Assembly (NCBI GenBank): GCA_030544165.1
Contig: JAUNRP010000014.1
Location: forward strand, 1 to 16,562
Direction: 5' to 3'
Source of the DNA: a bacterium
GTDB taxonomy: Bacteria > Actinomycetota > Actinomycetes > Actinomycetales > Actinomycetaceae
DNA length: 16,562 bases
The position numbers were made by a program, and so were the translations under genes. Under the pieces are notes generated by a model. It saw only the letters and a program-made list of their open reading frames with translations. It was not told where the DNA came from and ran no database searches. Below are positions 12,936-16,562 of this stretch, piece after piece; the stretch's first letter is position 1, and each line of letters starts with the position of its first letter.

Positions 12936-13715
12936 GTGAATTCCCTCGCCAGTCCCCGGCGCAGCCGGTACGCCCCGGGCGTGCTCGTGCTGCTCGCGCT
13001 CCTCATGACGGCACTGCTGTACGGCACCATCGTGCCGGCGGCCGATGCCCAGAATGGCGCGAGCGATGCGGATATCACCGCAGGCCAGCAGCTCTTCGCC
13101 GCCAACTGCGCCTACTGTCACGGCTCCGAGGGCCAGGGCACCGATGTGGGCCCCTCGCTCATCGGTGTGGGCGCCGCCTCCGTGGACTTCCAGGTGGGGA
13201 CCGGCCGCATGCCGATGGCCTCGAACTCCGCCCAGGCGCCCGCCAAGCCGGTGCTCTTCGATGAGGAGCAGACCTCCCAGATGGCCGCCTACGTGGCCTC
13301 CCTCGGCCCGGGCCCCTCGATCCCCTCGGCCGATCAGGTGGACCCGGAGCAGGGCAATCCCGCCAAGGGCATGGAGCTCTTCCGCACCAACTGCGCGATG
13401 TGCCACAACGCGGTGGGCGCCGGTGGCGCGCTGTCCGAGGGCAAGATCGCTCCTCCCGTCACCGCCACCTCCCCCACCCACATCTACGAAGCCATGCTGA
13501 CCGGCCCCCAGGCGATGCCCGTGTTCAACGATGCGTCCATCACCCCTGAGGGGAAGCGGGACATCATCGCCTACATCGATGCCCAGAACGACGTCTCCCC
13601 CGGCGGCCTCACCCTCGGCTCGCTCGGCCCGGTCTCCGAGGCCGTGTGGGTCTGGATCGTCGGACTCGGGTCCCTCATCGCCATCTCCGTCTGGGTAGGA
13701 GCAAGGTCATCGTGA
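12936..13715 (+). CDS. qcrC: Diheme cytochrome c subunit of the bcc complex
   Basis: A 259-residue membrane-anchored diheme cytochrome c (cytochrome cc) that passes electrons from the Rieske protein directly to the oxidase, replacing soluble cytochrome c. An N-terminal hydrophobic segment (about 14-36) ending AADAQ is followed by two cytochrome c domains with heme motifs CAYCH (58-62) and CAMCH (153-157); probable axial methionines lie in GRMPM (90-94) and QAMPVF (192-197). A C-terminal transmembrane helix (about 235-255) anchors it. The N-terminal segment may be a cleaved signal peptide or a retained anchor. The GTG start has GAAGGAA 8 nt upstream and follows ctaE by 20 nt. The TGA overlaps the GTG of qcrA. 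Confidence 0.95.
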   Translation: MNSLASPRRSRYAPGVLVLLALLMTALLYGTIVPAADAQNGASDADITAGQQLFAANCAYCHGSEGQGTDVGPSLIGVGAASVDFQVGTGRMPMASNSAQAPAKPVLFDEEQTSQMAAYVASLGPGPSIPSADQVDPEQGNPAKGMELFRTNCAMCHNAVGAGGALSEGKIAPPVTATSPTHIYEAMLTGPQAMPVFNDASITPEGKRDIIAYIDAQNDVSPGGLTLGSLGPVSEAVWVWIVGLGSLIAISVWVGARSS

Positions 13716-14758
13716 ACGAGAACACCAGTCACTCCGAGGTGGTCCTCTCCGAGGATGGCACCGCATTCGAGAATCCCGGCCTCCCCCCTCACCCCCCTCG
13801 CCTCTCCGATGAGGACGCGGGCCACGCCAAGAGCCGTGAGCGCCAGGTGGTGCTCCTGCTCGTCATGTCGATCGTGGCCGCGATCGTGGGCGTGGTGGGG
13901 TTCTTCCTCTTCCCCGCGGGCCAGGACCAGACGGGCCTGAGGCTCGGGAACACCGTACTCGGCGTGGGCCTCGGCCTCGCCATGCTCGGGATCGGCCTCG
14001 CGGCCGTCCACTGGGCCAAGACCCTGATGAACGACCACGAGGTGGTGGAGTACCGCCACGAGCAGACCTCGGACCAGGAGACGCGCGAGGCCGCCGTCGC
14101 CGCCCTCGAGGCCGGCGTTGCCGACGCCAATGTGGCGCGCCGCCCCGTCCTCAAGGGTGCCGTGATCACCGCCGCCGCCCTGGCTCCCCTCCCGATGGTG
14201 GTGCCGCTGGTGGGTGGCCTCTCCGAGGAGTGGGACGTCAACGTCTTCAAGCGCACCGCGTGGGGCAACGTCCCGAACGGTGAGCAGGGTCGCCTGCTGG
14301 CCACGGATCCGGAGAACCGCCCCATCCGCGCGGCGGACGTGACCAACGGCTCCGTCTTCCACGTGATCCCCCACGATCTCGGCGAGCTCCCCGGTGAGGA
14401 CGAGTTCCTGAATGAGAAGGCCAAGGCGATCGTCCTGCTGGTCCGGATGGACCCGAGCGAGATCAAGCGGGTCTCCCCCGGCCGCGAGGAGTGGAACTAC
14501 CACGGAATCCTCGCCTTCTCGAAGGTGTGCACCCACGTGGGCTGCCCGGTGGCGCTCTACGAGCAGAACACCAAGCACCTGCTGTGCCCCTGCCACCAGT
14601 CCACCTTCGATATGGCGGACGAGGCGCGTGTGGTCTTCGGACCCGCCAAGCGTCCGCTGCCCCAGCTGCCGATCTCGGTGAACAGCGAGGGCTATCTGAT
14701 CGCCACGTCCGACTTCCACGAACCGGTCGGCCCGAGCTTCTGGGAGCGTGAGAGGTGA
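13712..14758 (+). CDS. qcrA: Rieske iron-sulfur subunit of the bcc complex
   Basis: A 348-residue Rieske protein with the actinobacterial three-helix N-terminus (about 46-66, 78-100 and 147-167) instead of the single anchor of typical bc1 complexes. The [2Fe-2S] ligands are in CTHVGC (273-278: C273, H275) and CPCHQS (292-297: C292, H295); C278 and C294 should form the stabilising disulfide. Box 2 reads CPCHQS rather than the common CPCHGS, as I recall for mycobacteria. The segment VARRPVLKGAVITAAAL before the third helix has a twin arginine, in line with Tat-dependent insertion of that helix known for this family. It starts at a GTG overlapping the qcrC stop (GTGA) with AGGAGCAAGG upstream, and ends overlapping the qcrB start, so all three are translationally coupled. 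Confidence 0.95.
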   Translation: MNENTSHSEVVLSEDGTAFENPGLPPHPPRLSDEDAGHAKSRERQVVLLLVMSIVAAIVGVVGFFLFPAGQDQTGLRLGNTVLGVGLGLAMLGIGLAAVHWAKTLMNDHEVVEYRHEQTSDQETREAAVAALEAGVADANVARRPVLKGAVITAAALAPLPMVVPLVGGLSEEWDVNVFKRTAWGNVPNGEQGRLLATDPENRPIRAADVTNGSVFHVIPHDLGELPGEDEFLNEKAKAIVLLVRMDPSEIKRVSPGREEWNYHGILAFSKVCTHVGCPVALYEQNTKHLLCPCHQSTFDMADEARVVFGPAKRPLPQLPISVNSEGYLIATSDFHEPVGPSFWERER

Positions 14759-16449
14759 GCACACTGACCAACAAGAAGCCCCTGAAGCCGAGCGGTCAGC
14801 ACGTGACCGTGGCTGGCAAGACCGGGGACTGGCTGGACCAGCGCACCGGCGCCGGCAAGGCCATCAAGGAGTTCGCCCGGAAGGTCTTCCCCGATCACTG
14901 GTCGTTCCTCCTGGGTGAGGTGGCGCTCTACAGCTTCCTCGTCCTCCTCCTCACGGGCGTCTTCCTCGCCCTGTACTTCGATCCGTCGATGACCCACATC
15001 TACTACCCGGAGGATGCCCTCCCGGTCTCGATGCAGGGCGTTGGGATGTCCGCCGCCTACGCCTCCACGCTGAACATCTCGTTCCACGTGACCGGCGGGC
15101 TGCTCATGCGGCAGATCCACCACTGGGCGGCGCTGCTGTTCATGGCCGCGATCGTCACCCACATGTTCCGTGTCTTCTTCACCGGCGCGTTCCGCAAGCC
15201 CCGCGAGATCAACTGGGTCATCGGCTTCACCCTGATGATCCTCGGGCTCCTGGCCGGCTTCACCGGCTACTCCCTGCCGGACGACGTCCTCTCGGGTAAC
15301 GGCCTGAGGATCGCCGACGGCGTGGCCCGCTCGATCCCGATCATCGGAAGCTACGCCTCCCTGATCCTCTTCGGCGGCGAGTTCCCGGGCACCGATCTGA
15401 TCCCGAGGCTGTTCACCGCCCACATCCTGCTCGTCCCCGGCCTGATCCTGGCGCTGGTGGGCCTGCACCTGATGTTCGTGGTGCTCCACAAGCACACCCA
15501 GTACCCGGGCCCGGGCCGCACCCAGAAGAACGTGGTGGGCTACCCGCTCTTCCCCGTGTACACCGCGAAGGCCGGTGGATTCTTCTTCATCGTGTTCGGA
15601 GTGCTCGCCCTGATGGGTGCACTGCTCTCCATCAACGCGGTGTGGGCGTACGGACCGTACGATCCCTCCCCCGTCTCGGCGGGCGCACAGCCCGACTGGT
15701 ACATGCTGTTCTTGGAGGGTGGTCTGCGCCTGATGCCCGGCTGGGAGTCCGTGATCTTCGGATTCACCCTCTCGTGGAACATCCTGGTTCCCGGTGTGGT
15801 CATCCCCGGCCTGCTCTTCACCGTGCTCGCCGTGTGGCCGTTCCTCGAGAAGCTGGCCTCCAAGGACAACCGTGAGCACCACCTGCTCGACCGCCCGCGC
15901 AACGCCCCGTTCCGCACCGCCTTCGGTGTGGCGCTGCTGACCGCGTTCGCCGTGCTGGTGGCTGCCGGCGCGAATGACCTGATGGCCACGCACCTGCACC
16001 TGGACATGTTCGTGATCACCTGGGTGCTCCGCGTGGGGTTCTTCCTCTTCCCGGTCCTCGCGTTCATGCTCACCAAGCGGATCTGCATCTCGCTGCAGCG
16101 CCGCGACCGCGAGCTCGCCCTGCACGGCCTGCCCACCGGCCGGATCGTGCAGACCGAGGACGGTGCCATGCACGCCGTGCACCGCCCGCTCGATCCGCAC
16201 GAGTTGTGGACGCTCGTCTCCTACGAGTCGAACGCCCCGCTCGAGTCGGTGGCCGAGGTCAACGCCCACGGCGTGGAGCGCAAGCCCGAGGTCTCCAAGC
16301 TCCGTGCCCGCATCTCCCGGTTCTTCTACGAGGACCGCGTGGAGCCCGTGACCCCGGCCGAACTCGCCGCTGCCCACGATGCGCACCACCACGATGCGCT
16401 TCCCTCGGTGTCCTCTGCCACACTGCGCGAGTTGGAGTCGAGCCGCTGA
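14755..16449 (+). CDS. qcrB: Cytochrome b subunit of the bcc complex
   Basis: A 564-residue menaquinol-oxidising cytochrome b. Heme-ligand histidines are H122 and H136 in one helix (IHHWAALLFMAAIVTHMF) and H223 and H238 in another (TAHILLVPGLILALVGLHL); the 15-residue spacing of the second pair is like b6-type proteins. The Qo-site motif is PDWY (313-316) in place of the usual PEWY. After about residue 445 there is a soluble C-terminal extension of some 120 residues, found in actinobacterial QcrB, ending in a His-rich stretch (AHDAHHHDA). The GTG at 14755 overlaps the qcrA TGA by 4 nt. It is the last gene of the operon, followed by GC-rich hairpins. In mycobacteria this subunit is the target of telacebec (Q203). 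Confidence 0.95.
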   Translation: MSTLTNKKPLKPSGQHVTVAGKTGDWLDQRTGAGKAIKEFARKVFPDHWSFLLGEVALYSFLVLLLTGVFLALYFDPSMTHIYYPEDALPVSMQGVGMSAAYASTLNISFHVTGGLLMRQIHHWAALLFMAAIVTHMFRVFFTGAFRKPREINWVIGFTLMILGLLAGFTGYSLPDDVLSGNGLRIADGVARSIPIIGSYASLILFGGEFPGTDLIPRLFTAHILLVPGLILALVGLHLMFVVLHKHTQYPGPGRTQKNVVGYPLFPVYTAKAGGFFFIVFGVLALMGALLSINAVWAYGPYDPSPVSAGAQPDWYMLFLEGGLRLMPGWESVIFGFTLSWNILVPGVVIPGLLFTVLAVWPFLEKLASKDNREHHLLDRPRNAPFRTAFGVALLTAFAVLVAAGANDLMATHLHLDMFVITWVLRVGFFLFPVLAFMLTKRICISLQRRDRELALHGLPTGRIVQTEDGAMHAVHRPLDPHELWTLVSYESNAPLESVAEVNAHGVERKPEVSKLRARISRFFYEDRVEPVTPAELAAAHDAHHHDALPSVSSATLRELESSR

Positions 16450-16470
16450 TCCGGTCTCACTGAGGAGAGG

Positions 16471-16498
16471 CGGGGGGACACCCCAGGGGCGCCCCCCC
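16471..16498 (+). other. G/C-rich potential stem after qcrB
   Basis: GGGGGG (16472-16477) can pair with the C run at 16492-16498, enclosing the palindrome GGGGCGCCCC (16486-16495). It may contribute to 3'-end formation, but low complexity makes the exact fold uncertain. Confidence 0.3.
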
Positions 16499-16531
16499 AC
16501 GGTAGATTACCCCCCACCCCCACACCCCCGC

Positions 16532-16558
16532 CGCCCGCCGGCACGCTCCCGGCGGGCG
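16532..16558 (+). terminator. Hairpin terminator of the ctaE-qcrCAB operon
   Basis: CGCCCGCCGG (16532-16541) and CCGGCGGGCG (16549-16558) form a perfect 10-bp stem with a 7-nt loop about 83 nt after the qcrB stop. The window ends 4 nt later, so a U-tract cannot be judged. TAGATT at 16503-16508 could be a -10 for a gene beyond the window. Confidence 0.55.
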
Positions 16559-16562
16559 CCTC

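Noticed and set aside
14692..16500. 602-residue minus-strand open frame opposite qcrB
   Set aside because: Low-complexity His/Glu/Gln-rich antisense shadow of a clear cytochrome b gene, with no ribosome binding site or family motif.
16501..16530. Poly-C stretch as a transposon end or origin element
   Set aside because: No terminal inverted repeats, target duplication or DnaA boxes are visible; it is simply biased intergenic sequence beside a terminator.

Overview
This window is core chromosome from a high-GC Actinomycetota (codons end mostly in G or C; GTG starts are common). The gene content and order resemble the Mycobacterium tuberculosis stretch Rv2175c-Rv2196: pknL with its divergent Rv2175c partner, an Rv2182c-type acyltransferase, FadD15, an Rv2191-type nuclease, trpD and ctaE-qcrCAB. 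The mycobacterial genes that normally lie between these are absent, the PknL homologue carries four PASTA domains, and phosphofructokinase is of the pyrophosphate type. That points to a non-mycobacterial lineage, probably Micrococcales or Actinomycetales; genus cannot be called from this window.

Layout. 1-73 (-): start of a lipoprotein gene, cut by the window edge. 74-311: structured intergenic DNA. 312-674 (-): Rv2175c-like DNA-binding protein, divergent from 754-2700 (+), a PASTA Ser/Thr kinase. 2707-3933 (-) PPi-phosphofructokinase and 3978-4946 (-) PlsC-type acyltransferase form a likely operon. 4990-5367 (+) is a small two-helix membrane protein, divergent from the acyltransferase. 5412-6344 (-) ROK glucokinase is divergent from 6514-8352 (+), an acyl-CoA synthetase. 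8466-10259 (+) is a DEDD exonuclease/UvrC-like fusion followed by a stand-alone Lrp/AsnC RAM domain at 10282-10560 (+). 10576-11655 (-) trpD is translationally coupled to a receiver-like protein at 11652-12065 (-). 12286-16449 (+) is ctaE-qcrC-qcrA-qcrB, coding for subunit III of the aa3 oxidase and the whole bcc complex.

Functionally the window holds cell-envelope signalling (kinase plus likely substrate), sugar phosphorylation (glucokinase, PPi-PFK), lipid synthesis and activation (PlsC, FadD), DNA repair (nuclease), tryptophan synthesis and terminal respiration.

No mobile element, CRISPR array, tRNA or rRNA was seen, and no clearly new multi-gene system. The most interesting signals are regulatory: a set of apparently leaderless promoters (TANNNT then 6-7 nt then ATG/GTG), a DosR/DevR-like box overlapping nested inverted repeats upstream of ctaE-qcrCAB, and stop codons of convergent genes built into hairpins. 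At protein level the notable points are a UvrC-type four-cysteine (Fe-S-like) motif in the nuclease, a receiver domain lacking its switch lysine, and a PDWY Qo-site motif in QcrB.
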